This document shows, piece after piece, positions 34,748-42,634 of a stretch of 64,000 nucleotides of DNA (within the stretch, counting starts at the first letter, position 1; each line of letters begins with the position of its first letter). The notes under the pieces were generated by a model. That model was not told where the DNA came from and made no database searches. It was given only the letters and a program-made list of their open reading frames with translations. The DNA is from Arctic95D-9 sp035967665 (lineage in GTDB: Bacteria; Verrucomicrobiota; Verrucomicrobiia; Verrucomicrobiales; DEV007). The DNA is taken from positions 1 through 64,000 of the forward strand of contig JAYWLB010000036.1 of assembly GCA_035967665.1 (NCBI GenBank), in the 5' to 3' direction. Position numbers and translations under genes: made by a program.

Positions 34748-36352
34748 TCACCCACCTGTGAGAACAGAAAAGTCAGCGAGAGCGAGGTAGACGAACAACA
34801 CAAAAACCACGATCCCTATACCAACCGGTTTCGCCCATTTCCACGGGGTGAGGTCGACATCACCGGAATGTTTGTGCTCCCAGGGTTGATCCAACGGGTT
34901 CACCTTGCTCATGACAAACTGAAACAACATGAGAATTCCAAAGACGATACCGAGAAAGTGAAACCCATGCACTTTTTCGGCCCATCCTGAGAACGGGGGA
35001 ACGAAATAACCCAGAATTAAAATACCACATCCTATCCCAAGGGAGAGGTTCGCCGCCAGCGCGCCGGCTCTCTTAAACAGCAGCCCTGCAAGAACGACCG
35101 AGAAAATTGGAATGAAATAGAGGCCGTTCATTTTCTGAAGATGGCCGAAAATACTTTCCTGACCGGCGAGAAGCGGCGCAGTGAACATCGCGAAAACCGC
35201 AACGATCGCGCCCACCGTTTTACCGTTGCCGATTACCTTCTGATCACTCGCGTCTTTCGACATTTGCTTATAAACCCCGAGAGAAAAAAGCGTCGCGGTC
35301 GAGTTCAGCGCGGAGTTGAAAGAACTCAAAATCGCTCCGACCATGACCGCAGCAAAAAAGCCGGCGAGACCGGTCGGGAGAACGTCATTCACGAGAGTAC
35401 CGTAAGCATGATCCGCTTTGAAGCCTTCGCGATCCGCATAGAGATGAAAAGCAATGATCCCCGGAAGCACGAGAATGAGAGGCGCGAGCACTTTAAAAAC
35501 GCCTGCGATCAGAACCCCTTTCTGACCTTCCGCCAAACTGCTCGCCCCGAAGGTTCTCTGAATAATCTGCTGATTCGTCGTCCAGTAGAAGAGATTGAGT
35601 AGCAATACTCCGGTGAAAAGAGTTGAAAATGGAACTGAAGATTCCGTGCTACCGATCGAATTGAACTTTTCCGGGTGCGCCTCCCTGAGCGTTCCCAAGG
35701 CTTGAAAAACGCCGTCATCATTGACCGCGTTGAGTGCAAAAACAGCGATAAGAACACCGCCGACGAGAAGCCCGAATCCGTTGATCGTATCCGAAATGGC
35801 AACCGTGCGAAGACCTCCGAAAATCGCGTAGATCGACCCTACGATTCCAATAAACCACACCGTGATCCAGAGAAGTGTGGTGTCGCTTTCAATGCCGGTG
35901 ATCGTCTTCAAATCAAGGATTCCCATGAGCCCCGTTGCCCCGGTATAGAGAATGATGGGGATTAGAATTCCGGCGTAGGCGACAATGAAAATGAAACTCG
36001 TGATCACCCTTGTGGTGCCATTGAAGCGCTCTTCGAGAAACTGGGGAATCGTTGCGATTCCGCTTCGCAGGTACTTCGGGAGAAAGTAGAGCGCCATGAG
36101 AACGAGAGACGCACCTGCGATTACCTCCCAGGCCATCACCGCAACTCCGTCGGTGAAAGCGGCACCGTTCAGCCCTACGAGCTGCTCCGTCGATAGATTG
36201 GTCAACAGCAGCGAGCCGGCGATGAAGCCACCGGTGAGAGTTCTCCCCGCGAGAAAGTACCCAGTCGAAGTCCCGTGGTCATCTTTCCTCGTGAGAAACC
36301 AGGTTAAAACGCCGACCAGAGCAGTGAAAAACAGAAAGGTTACAATAATCAT
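34748..36352 (-). CDS. Sodium:solute symporter (SSS family), candidate galactose/glucose transporter
   Basis: 534 aa with about 14 predicted transmembrane helices and no signal peptide. Family features include GYFLAGRTLTGGFIAGSLLLTNLSTEQLVG early, the conserved LTGAT-type loop around YTGATGLMGILDL, and NSALNSTATLFSLGVY (N/T-rich sodium-site helix). These are the marks of the SSS/SLC5 family, which includes Vibrio SglT (Na+/galactose). Placed between galM and a sulfatase in the operon and 18 bp after galM, it is the likely inner-membrane importer of the freed monosaccharide. Confidence 0.9.
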   Translation of the reverse strand: MIIVTFLFFTALVGVLTWFLTRKDDHGTSTGYFLAGRTLTGGFIAGSLLLTNLSTEQLVGLNGAAFTDGVAVMAWEVIAGASLVLMALYFLPKYLRSGIATIPQFLEERFNGTTRVITSFIFIVAYAGILIPIILYTGATGLMGILDLKTITGIESDTTLLWITVWFIGIVGSIYAIFGGLRTVAISDTINGFGLLVGGVLIAVFALNAVNDDGVFQALGTLREAHPEKFNSIGSTESSVPFSTLFTGVLLLNLFYWTTNQQIIQRTFGASSLAEGQKGVLIAGVFKVLAPLILVLPGIIAFHLYADREGFKADHAYGTLVNDVLPTGLAGFFAAVMVGAILSSFNSALNSTATLFSLGVYKQMSKDASDQKVIGNGKTVGAIVAVFAMFTAPLLAGQESIFGHLQKMNGLYFIPIFSVVLAGLLFKRAGALAANLSLGIGCGILILGYFVPPFSGWAEKVHGFHFLGIVFGILMLFQFVMSKVNPLDQPWEHKHSGDVDLTPWKWAKPVGIGIVVFVLFVYLALADFSVLTGG

Positions 36353-36370
36353 ATTTTGAAATCTAAAGGG

Positions 36371-37510
36371 TTACTCCGCTGAAAAGGCGTGAACCATCCG
36401 ATGATGATAGACCTCGCCGGGGCGAAGCTCTGCGCTCGGAAAATCGGGCTGATTGGGAGCATCTGGATAATTTTCCGTCTCGAGACAGAGAGCGGTCCGG
36501 TGCTGATAGGCGACGCCGCCTTTTCCGGTCGCAGTTCCGTCGAGGAAATTCCCCCCGTAAAACTGAACCGCAGGTTGATTGGTGGAGATCGTCATGGTTC
36601 GTCCCGTCCTGGGATCGTGCACCTTCGCCGCTTTGTTCAAATCACCCGACTTCAATCCATTCAGAACCCAGGCGTGATCGTATCCGCCACCGAGCTTCAA
36701 CGCCTCGAAATCTTCTTCAACCCGCTTCCCGATCGCATGAGGCTTAGTGAAATCCATCGGAGTTCCCACGACCGGCGCTTCGACACCGAGAGGAATCAAT
36801 CCGGCATTGGTTGGCAGATACTTGTCGGCCCAGAGCGTCAGCTCATGATCATTGATGGAGGTGTCAGGGTCTCCGCTGAGATTCCAATACGAGTGATGAA
36901 CGATATTCACGACAGTGGGAGCACTCGTGGTCGCTTTCGCATCCCAAATCAGCTCGTTGTTGTTGGTGAGCTGATAGGTCACTTCCACCGTCAGTTCGCC
37001 GGGATACCCTTCTTCACCATCGGCGCTGACGTAGGTGAGTTTAACACCTTCACCCTTCGCATCGGAAAAAGCCCCGCCCTTCCAGAGCACTTTATCGAAG
37101 CCTTTGATTCCACCATGCAAGCCACAGGGAATACCACCCGGGTCATTGTTAGTCGGGACGGTGTATTCCTTTCCATCGAGAGTGAATTTGCCGTGTGCGA
37201 TGCGGTTACCAAACCGGCCCACGGTCGCACCAAAATACGAGGTGTTCCCGAGCCAGCCTTCGAGCGTATCGTAGCCGTGGGTCACATCAGCGAGCTGCCC
37301 CTCTCTGTCCGGTGCCGTGATCGACACGAGAATGGCACCGTATTCAGTGACCTTAGCGACCATTCCGGTCTCGTTTGTCAGAGTAAAAATCTTAACCTCT
37401 CTTCCATCCGGCATCGTTCCGTAAACGGATTCGCTGGAAGATTCGGAGCCACAGGAAGTTAGAAAAGCGCACATCGCAGTCAGGGTTATACACAGGAACA
37501 GAGTTCTCAT
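36371..37510 (-). CDS. galM: Aldose 1-epimerase (mutarotase), lipoprotein
   Basis: 379 aa with a lipoprotein signal peptide ending in LTSC (Cys20), so it is anchored in the envelope. The GalM pattern is clear: YGAILVSITAPDREGQL, a His/Asn-rich GRFGNRIAHGKF, PCGLHGGIKGFDKVLW, VVNIVHHSYWNLSGD (catalytic His) and ALCLETENYPDAPN (catalytic Glu). It interconverts alpha and beta anomers of galactose or glucose before uptake or phosphorylation. Periplasmic placement matches delivery to the symporter 18 bp downstream; galK is 17 bp upstream. Confidence 0.93.
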   Translation of the reverse strand: MRTLFLCITLTAMCAFLTSCGSESSSESVYGTMPDGREVKIFTLTNETGMVAKVTEYGAILVSITAPDREGQLADVTHGYDTLEGWLGNTSYFGATVGRFGNRIAHGKFTLDGKEYTVPTNNDPGGIPCGLHGGIKGFDKVLWKGGAFSDAKGEGVKLTYVSADGEEGYPGELTVEVTYQLTNNNELIWDAKATTSAPTVVNIVHHSYWNLSGDPDTSINDHELTLWADKYLPTNAGLIPLGVEAPVVGTPMDFTKPHAIGKRVEEDFEALKLGGGYDHAWVLNGLKSGDLNKAAKVHDPRTGRTMTISTNQPAVQFYGGNFLDGTATGKGGVAYQHRTALCLETENYPDAPNQPDFPSAELRPGEVYHHRMVHAFSAE

Positions 37511-37527
37511 ACAATAATAGGGTTTTG

Positions 37528-38682
37528 TTAGACAGAATCAAATCCGGCTCCGTCCACGGCCGAGGTTACAAAACAATTAAGCTCTCGCGCAAACTTTTCG
37601 CGGTAGAATTTTTCGAGGTGGCTTTTGAGACTTTCAGCCGCTTCCGTCGCCACCAGCGAAACGGTGGAGCCGCCAAATCCCCCTCCGGTCATGCGGGAAC
37701 CAATCAACCCGCGTTCCGGCCCGAAATCGTAAGCGGCTTCAACGAGGACGTCGAGCTCTTCGCAGCTCACTTCAAAGTCATCACGCAATGACTCGTGGCT
37801 CTCGCGCATGAGCCTTCCGAGTGCGGCAACCTCCCCACTCTTCAGCGCGGTGGCGAAAGCCTCAACCCGGTCCATCTCAGTGACAGCGTGACGGGCGCGG
37901 CGAAAGAGTAAATCCCCCAGTGCGTCTTCCGCTGCATTAATATCGCAAAGACTCAGCCCGCGATATGAATCCGACTTCAGTATCAGGAGAGCCGACTCGC
38001 AGCTTTCCCGCCGCTTCCGGTACTCGCCATCGCCGAGAGCATGCTTCACCCCCGTATCCGCCGTAATCACGGAAACTCCCCGGGGAATTGGCAAGTGTGA
38101 GAAGGAAAGATCGGAACAATCGAGCAAGAGAGCATGGCCATTCCTTCCCGCGCCCACCGCGAGCTGATCCATAATCCCGCAGGGAACCCCGGCGAAATCG
38201 TGCTCCGCTTTCTGACAAATCAGAGCACGATCGACGACATCCTGCTCCACACCGGTGAGCGCTTCGATCACACAGGCGACCGCCGTTTCGAGGGCAGCGC
38301 TGCTGCTCAGGCCCGCACCCGTGGGAAGATCCGTCGAGATAGCCGCCTCGAAGGCCGGAACCTGAACTCCCGCAGCGCGGTAACCCGAAATCACACCGAA
38401 AACATACCGCAGCCAGGCATGGCCCGGATCGGCTCCGATCTTACAATCCTCAATCACAAACTCAACCGCCTCTGAAACACCCAATCCGACAGGAAAAATT
38501 CGAAACGTATTATCCGGAGAGATTCCCGCTTCCACGGTGAGATGCCGATCGATCGCAATCGGCATAACACAACCACCCAGATAATCGATATGCTCACCGA
38601 TCAGGTTAATACGTCCCGGCGCCCGGACCCGCACCGTGGGAGCGCTTTGAAAACAGGCTGTAAAGTGATTCATCCCTGACAT
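37528..38682 (-). CDS. galK: Galactokinase
   Basis: 384 aa, normal length. The GHMP-kinase signatures are intact: VRAPGRINLIGEHIDYLGG near residues 18-36, the phosphate-binding loop LPTGAGLSSSAALE (119-132), the catalytic Asp in CGIMDQLAV (about 172), and SRMTGGGFGGSTV near the C-terminus. It phosphorylates galactose to galactose-1-phosphate as the first Leloir step. An ATG 9 bp in (38673) is an equally possible start. First gene of the galK-galM-symporter-sulfatase operon, divergent from the XylR-type regulator. No galT or galE gene is in this window. Confidence 0.95.
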   Translation of the reverse strand: MSGMNHFTACFQSAPTVRVRAPGRINLIGEHIDYLGGCVMPIAIDRHLTVEAGISPDNTFRIFPVGLGVSEAVEFVIEDCKIGADPGHAWLRYVFGVISGYRAAGVQVPAFEAAISTDLPTGAGLSSSAALETAVACVIEALTGVEQDVVDRALICQKAEHDFAGVPCGIMDQLAVGAGRNGHALLLDCSDLSFSHLPIPRGVSVITADTGVKHALGDGEYRKRRESCESALLILKSDSYRGLSLCDINAAEDALGDLLFRRARHAVTEMDRVEAFATALKSGEVAALGRLMRESHESLRDDFEVSCEELDVLVEAAYDFGPERGLIGSRMTGGGFGGSTVSLVATEAAESLKSHLEKFYREKFARELNCFVTSAVDGAGFDSV

Positions 38683-38723
38683 CTACGCGGAGGCTATCTC
38701 CTTTTCCTCTCCAATGGCAACGC

Positions 38724-38748
38724 AATCACGCTTTAAAAACGGGTGATT
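38724..38748. promoter_or_regulatory. Inverted repeat in the galK/regulator divergent intergenic region
   Basis: AATCAC (38724-38729) and GTGATT (38743-38748) are perfect 6-bp arms with a 13-nt spacer in the short gap between the divergent galactokinase operon and the XylR-type regulator. It is a natural candidate operator for that regulator, inferred from position and symmetry only. Confidence 0.4.
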
Positions 38749-38763
38749 TCCTGTAGAAATCGG

Positions 38764-39945
38764 ATGATCAAATTGACGATGGCCCCGGCTCGAAAAAAAA
38801 TTGGCTTACTCGTCGAAACCTCTTTGGGTTCGGGCAGGGAGATCTTGAAAGGAATCGCCCGCTACGCCAGGTATTCGGGTGAATGGCAGCTGTTTCATGC
38901 AGCGGGAGGCCTTTCCGAGATGATTCCGGACTGGCTTGAGAACTGGGACGGCGACGGAATCATCGCCCGAATCCAGAGCGACGAAGTGTCACAGAAGCTC
39001 GCCGAATTGAAAATCCCGGTGATTGATGTCCTCGGAGTTTGTAAAAACCGGTTTCCACTTGTCCACGTCGATGACGAAGCCATCGCCAAACTTGCCGCGC
39101 TCCATTTCAGCGAAAGGAATTTCCGGCATTTTGCCTTCTACGGTATCACAGGGGAGAACTGGTCGATGCGCCGTGCCGAAGCATTTCGCAACGCCTGCGA
39201 AACCGGGGAAAGCTTTGCTCTCCTCGAAATGCCGCGCCGCTCCGGTGCCAATGACATGAACTCCTTTCAGCGACTCGTGAAATGGGTTCGCGATCTCCCC
39301 AAACCGGTCGGGATCATGGTCTGCAGCGATCAAAAAGGTCTCGAGCTACTGGAAGCCTGCCTCTGCGAGGAAATTCCCGTTCCCGAGCAGGTCGCCGTTA
39401 TTGGCGTCGACAACGATGCCGCCCTCTGTGAAATCGCCGATCCCCCGCTCACGAGCATCCGCGGCGGCCACTCGAGAGTCGGACACGAAGCGGCGGCAAT
39501 GATGGACCGACTCCTTCAGGGCCAACCGGCAGGCCCGACGCCCCTGCGCGTCGCCCCCATTGAAGTGGTTGAACGCGAATCTTCAGGAAGCCCCGCGATC
39601 AGTGATCTCACGGTGGCGCGGGGATTGAAATTCATCCGCGAACACCTTTCGGAATCAATCAACAATGACTCCATTTCACGAGCAGCCGGAATCTCGAGAA
39701 CTCTCTTTCAAAAGCGGTTCCGCGAAGCGATGGGCACCTCAATCAGAGAACATATCCTGACAAGGCGCATCGAACGGGCAATCAGTCTGATTAAACAAAC
39801 GGATATACCACTCGCCGAAGTTGCCTATCGCTCCGGATTCCGTCACCAGGAGTATCTGGGCCAGATCATTAAAAAGGCCACAGGAGACACCCCGGGCGAA
39901 CTACGCAAACGCGCAAAGTCCGGGACCTCTCAAAAAGCGACCTGA
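38764..39945 (+). CDS. XylR-type transcriptional regulator (LacI-like sugar domain plus AraC helix-turn-helix)
   Basis: 393 aa from the ATG at 38764; an ATG at 38779 is an alternative, and a GTG at 38743 is less likely. The N-terminal part (KKIGLLVETSLGSGREILKGIARYAR) and VAVIGVDNDAALCEIADPPLTSI are the periplasmic-binding-protein-like sugar sensor. The C-terminal about 100 residues (TVARGLKFIREHLSESINNDSI, GISRTLFQKRFREAMG, DIPLAEVAYRSGFRHQEYL) are an AraC helix-turn-helix domain. Such hybrids respond to pentoses or hexoses. Its head-to-head location with galK makes it the likely regulator of the galactose operon. Confidence 0.92.
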   Translation: MIKLTMAPARKKIGLLVETSLGSGREILKGIARYARYSGEWQLFHAAGGLSEMIPDWLENWDGDGIIARIQSDEVSQKLAELKIPVIDVLGVCKNRFPLVHVDDEAIAKLAALHFSERNFRHFAFYGITGENWSMRRAEAFRNACETGESFALLEMPRRSGANDMNSFQRLVKWVRDLPKPVGIMVCSDQKGLELLEACLCEEIPVPEQVAVIGVDNDAALCEIADPPLTSIRGGHSRVGHEAAAMMDRLLQGQPAGPTPLRVAPIEVVERESSGSPAISDLTVARGLKFIREHLSESINNDSISRAAGISRTLFQKRFREAMGTSIREHILTRRIERAISLIKQTDIPLAEVAYRSGFRHQEYLGQIIKKATGDTPGELRKRAKSGTSQKAT

Positions 39946-39952
39946 CCGAACT

Positions 39953-40480
39953 CTACGGCCGGGACTCAAGATGTTTCAGAAAGCTCGCAGAGGCTCCTTT
40001 GATTTCGGAATACTCCTCACTCGCATCCTTCGAAACCACCGGCGATTTCGCCCTGAAAACACCGGAAATACCAGTGGCGAACAACCCGACGAGGCAGGAG
40101 GTCCAGCTCAATGAAACCATACCGGAAACGAGAATAAGGATCCCGATACCAAAGAGTGACCAGGTCAAAGCCACGGCGATCAAATGGCTGTCGTGTTCCC
40201 GGCTGGACAAACCCACCTCGATCTTCGGACTTTTCCCAAACCAGGTCTTCGGATTCATCGGATTTCGCAGCGAAGCGGAAATTACCTTCGTGGCTGGACG
40301 GCCCGATTTGATGCAAAAATCCACAGGTGGATTCCCACCATTCTCAACCACCATCGTATCACCAATACGATAGCAGGCAGGAGCTTTCGCGGCCTCCTCG
40401 GCGAGCAATTCCGGATCCGGCGGAACGGGCTGCAGGTGAGAGGCATAAGTTCGTGTTTCAGGTGCGGCTGAAGTACTCAT
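39953..40480 (-). CDS. Uncharacterised membrane protein with two C-terminal helices
   Basis: 175 aa from the ATG at 40480 (MSTSAAPETRTYASH); longer upstream in-frame starts pass through low-quality sequence and are rejected. The N-terminal half contains a GDTMVVENGG...CIKSGRPATKV segment typical of short cytoplasmic or zinc-ribbon-like modules, followed by two hydrophobic helices (IAVALTWSLFGIGILILVSGM and SCLVGLFATGISGVF). I do not recognise a family. Convergent with the regulator (7 bp apart) and divergent from the sigma factor. Confidence 0.7.
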   Translation of the reverse strand: MSTSAAPETRTYASHLQPVPPDPELLAEEAAKAPACYRIGDTMVVENGGNPPVDFCIKSGRPATKVISASLRNPMNPKTWFGKSPKIEVGLSSREHDSHLIAVALTWSLFGIGILILVSGMVSLSWTSCLVGLFATGISGVFRAKSPVVSKDASEEYSEIKGASASFLKHLESRP

Positions 40481-40730
40481 TATTTTGTGCGTTCGTTTTG
40501 TATAGTGGGGACCTTTGGAGCACCCTCTATGCCACATCAAGTGAACTATTTCGTCAAAATCGACATATAGAAACCCGGCCCGCCCGCAACGCCGGCCCGA
40601 TTTCCACGGCCTCAAAAGCCGCCCGATCAACCGCATCCGGACTGAACTCAGTCCCCTTGAAACAGTTATCGCGAAAAAAGTTTGTTTTTTATGTCCAAAA
40701 AATTCGAGCCCGAACCTTACCCTTGTGGAG

Positions 40731-41267
40731 ATGCCTGATTCAGAAACAGATTCCAACGTGGAGAACTACCTCGAGCTTTTAAACAGCCACGAGCGGACTC
40801 TCTCCGCCTACGTGCACACCCTCGTGCACAATCACGCCGATGCGGAGGACATTCTTCAGGCGAGTCGTTTGACGATGTGGAAGAAATTTTCCGATTTCGA
40901 ACCGGGCACTAATTTTGTCGCCTGGGCCCGCAAGATCGCACTGCATCAAATTCTCAACTACCGCAGATCTCAAGGCAGAAAACCTGCCTTTTCTTCCGAC
41001 CCGGCCTTCATCGAAGCCATAGCCGGGGAAATCGACCGGCAGTCCGACCAGCTCACGGAGCGATCAGAAGCGCTCAAAAAGTGCCTGAAAAAATTACCCG
41101 AAGCGCAACGGAAAATGATTCTCTTTCGCTACTACGAGGGTTGCGACATTGCTGAGGTCGCCAGCAAGACCGGTCGCACCGAAGGCGCAGCTTACCGTCT
41201 CCTCAGCCGCATTCGCAAAACTCTGAACGAATGCGTTTCACAACAAACCGGCACGCCCGCCTCATGA
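40731..41267 (+). CDS. ECF-type RNA polymerase sigma factor (PVC family)
   Basis: 178 aa from the ATG at 40731; a GTG at 40725 is an alternative. Region 2 (YVHTLVHNHADAEDILQASRLTMWKKF, then FVAWARKIALHQILNYRR) and region 4 (LPEAQRKMILFRYYEGCDIAEVA) are intact. The sequence type fits the Rhodopirellula/Verrucomicrobium sigma-70 family, usually encoded with FecR-like membrane partners and PSD1/DUF1501 proteins, as here. It directs transcription of a specialised regulon, probably including this operon. Its stop overlaps the next start as ATGA. Confidence 0.92.
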   Translation: MPDSETDSNVENYLELLNSHERTLSAYVHTLVHNHADAEDILQASRLTMWKKFSDFEPGTNFVAWARKIALHQILNYRRSQGRKPAFSSDPAFIEAIAGEIDRQSDQLTERSEALKKCLKKLPEAQRKMILFRYYEGCDIAEVASKTGRTEGAAYRLLSRIRKTLNECVSQQTGTPAS

Positions 41268-42634
41268 TTGATAAAAATTCCATTGACCGCTCATTTGAAG
41301 GGCAGCTCAGTGAAGCGGAAACGAAGCAACTCGAAGAAGCCATTATCGGCGATCCCGAGCTGCGTCGCGCGTATGTTGAGCAGCGCTGGCTCCATGCAGA
41401 ACTCCTCGCCACAGGCGAAGAACTGCCGGACCTCCTCAAGGACAAGCCGAAAGCCGGGTTTCCCCGGGTCGCCGGCTGGCTCAGCGCCGCGGCTGCAATC
41501 GCCTTTTTCGCGAGCACGATCTACCTGATCAATACAGGTAACAGCACGCCCACGGTTGCAACCCTCATCGAAGCAGAAAACTGCCGCTGGTCGGGTTCCG
41601 ATCTGCCCACCGCAGAGGGGGCAAAACTCGGAGCAGGGCGCCTCGCGCTCACTGAAGGCATGGCCACAATCCGTTTCGACAGCGGAGCGACCGTTACCCT
41701 CGAAGCGCCAACCACACTCGATATCGCCTCGGCGATGCGTGCCCGACTCATCGAAGGCTCCGTTGTCGCCGATGTTCCTGATTCCGCTCATGGATTTACT
41801 ATCGACACCGCAGACACCGAGGTCATCGATCTCGGAACCCGTTTCGGCGTCACCACAACCGACCTTGGAAGCGCTCACGTATTCGTCTTCGAAGGAGAGG
41901 TGGAAGTGAATCAGAACGAGACGCCCGGGAAAAAGCTAATCACCGAAGGGCAATCCATTCGCATCGGTGAAGACGCCGTATCCCCTGCCAAATCGGGAGC
42001 GGGCGAGGTCGCCAGACACGCCTCCCTCGTCGCACCGGGGAAAGACTGGCTTGCAATCACGACCGCCGCCGGTCGCGGGAAAGACGCCTACTTCCGGATG
42101 ACACATGGCGAATCCTTCGGAGCGGACCCGCTCATCATGGTCAAAGAGACCGATCTTGCCAACGCAAACCGGAGAAAAGCAGCTCTGACCTTTGATCTGA
42201 AGCGCCATCCTCTGAACCGGATTACCGATGCCAAGCTTTCTTTAAAGATCGAATCAAGCGGATTGGGATTTTCCTCCCTCGTGCCGGACTCCGAATTCGC
42301 GCTCTACGGGGTGCGCGATTCGGCAATGGATAACTGGGATGAACATGGAGTATCGTGGGAGTCGACGGAGCCTTTTGACATTTCCGCCAATCCCGATGCC
42401 TATGAGCCACTTGCCACCTTCACCATTCTCAAAGGGTCTCCCAACGGGGTCGTCGAAATGCAGTCCGAGGCACTTACGCATTTCATCGCAAGTCACCCGG
42501 ACAACCTTCTGAGCTTTATTCTCGTCCGCACGACCGGCGAGTACAACCAACAGGGCATCGTCCACGCTTTTGCCTCAAAAGAGCACCCGACCAGCCCCGC
42601 CCCCACACTTTGGATTCAAACATCACCGGAATGA
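41264..42634 (+). CDS. FecR-like transmembrane protein with DNRLRE-like C-terminal domain
   Basis: 456 aa from the ATG at 41264 that overlaps the sigma factor stop (ATGA). Residues 1-60 are a helical cytoplasmic anti-sigma-like part with a zinc-finger-free sequence (EGQLSEAETKQLEEAI). One transmembrane helix follows (VAGWLSAAAAIAFFASTIYLIN). The FecR domain is seen as FDSGATVTLEAPTTL, IEGSVVADVPDSAHGF and VIDLGTRFGVTTTD. The C-terminal part (AALTFDLKRHPLN, YGVRDSAMDNWDEHG) resembles a DNRLRE domain. It probably senses or relays an envelope signal to the sigma factor and itself may bind carbohydrate-like ligands. Confidence 0.85.
   Translation: MIDKNSIDRSFEGQLSEAETKQLEEAIIGDPELRRAYVEQRWLHAELLATGEELPDLLKDKPKAGFPRVAGWLSAAAAIAFFASTIYLINTGNSTPTVATLIEAENCRWSGSDLPTAEGAKLGAGRLALTEGMATIRFDSGATVTLEAPTTLDIASAMRARLIEGSVVADVPDSAHGFTIDTADTEVIDLGTRFGVTTTDLGSAHVFVFEGEVEVNQNETPGKKLITEGQSIRIGEDAVSPAKSGAGEVARHASLVAPGKDWLAITTAAGRGKDAYFRMTHGESFGADPLIMVKETDLANANRRKAALTFDLKRHPLNRITDAKLSLKIESSGLGFSSLVPDSEFALYGVRDSAMDNWDEHGVSWESTEPFDISANPDAYEPLATFTILKGSPNGVVEMQSEALTHFIASHPDNLLSFILVRTTGEYNQQGIVHAFASKEHPTSPAPTLWIQTSPE

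Noticed and set aside
36389..37462. A 357-codon open frame opposite galM
   Set aside because: Antisense to an intact aldose 1-epimerase whose motifs are unambiguous.
37514..37523. AATAATAGGGTT before galM as another copy of the CAACAGGGTT motif
   Set aside because: No inverted partner at 13 nt and no second direct copy; only a chance resemblance in an AT-rich spot.
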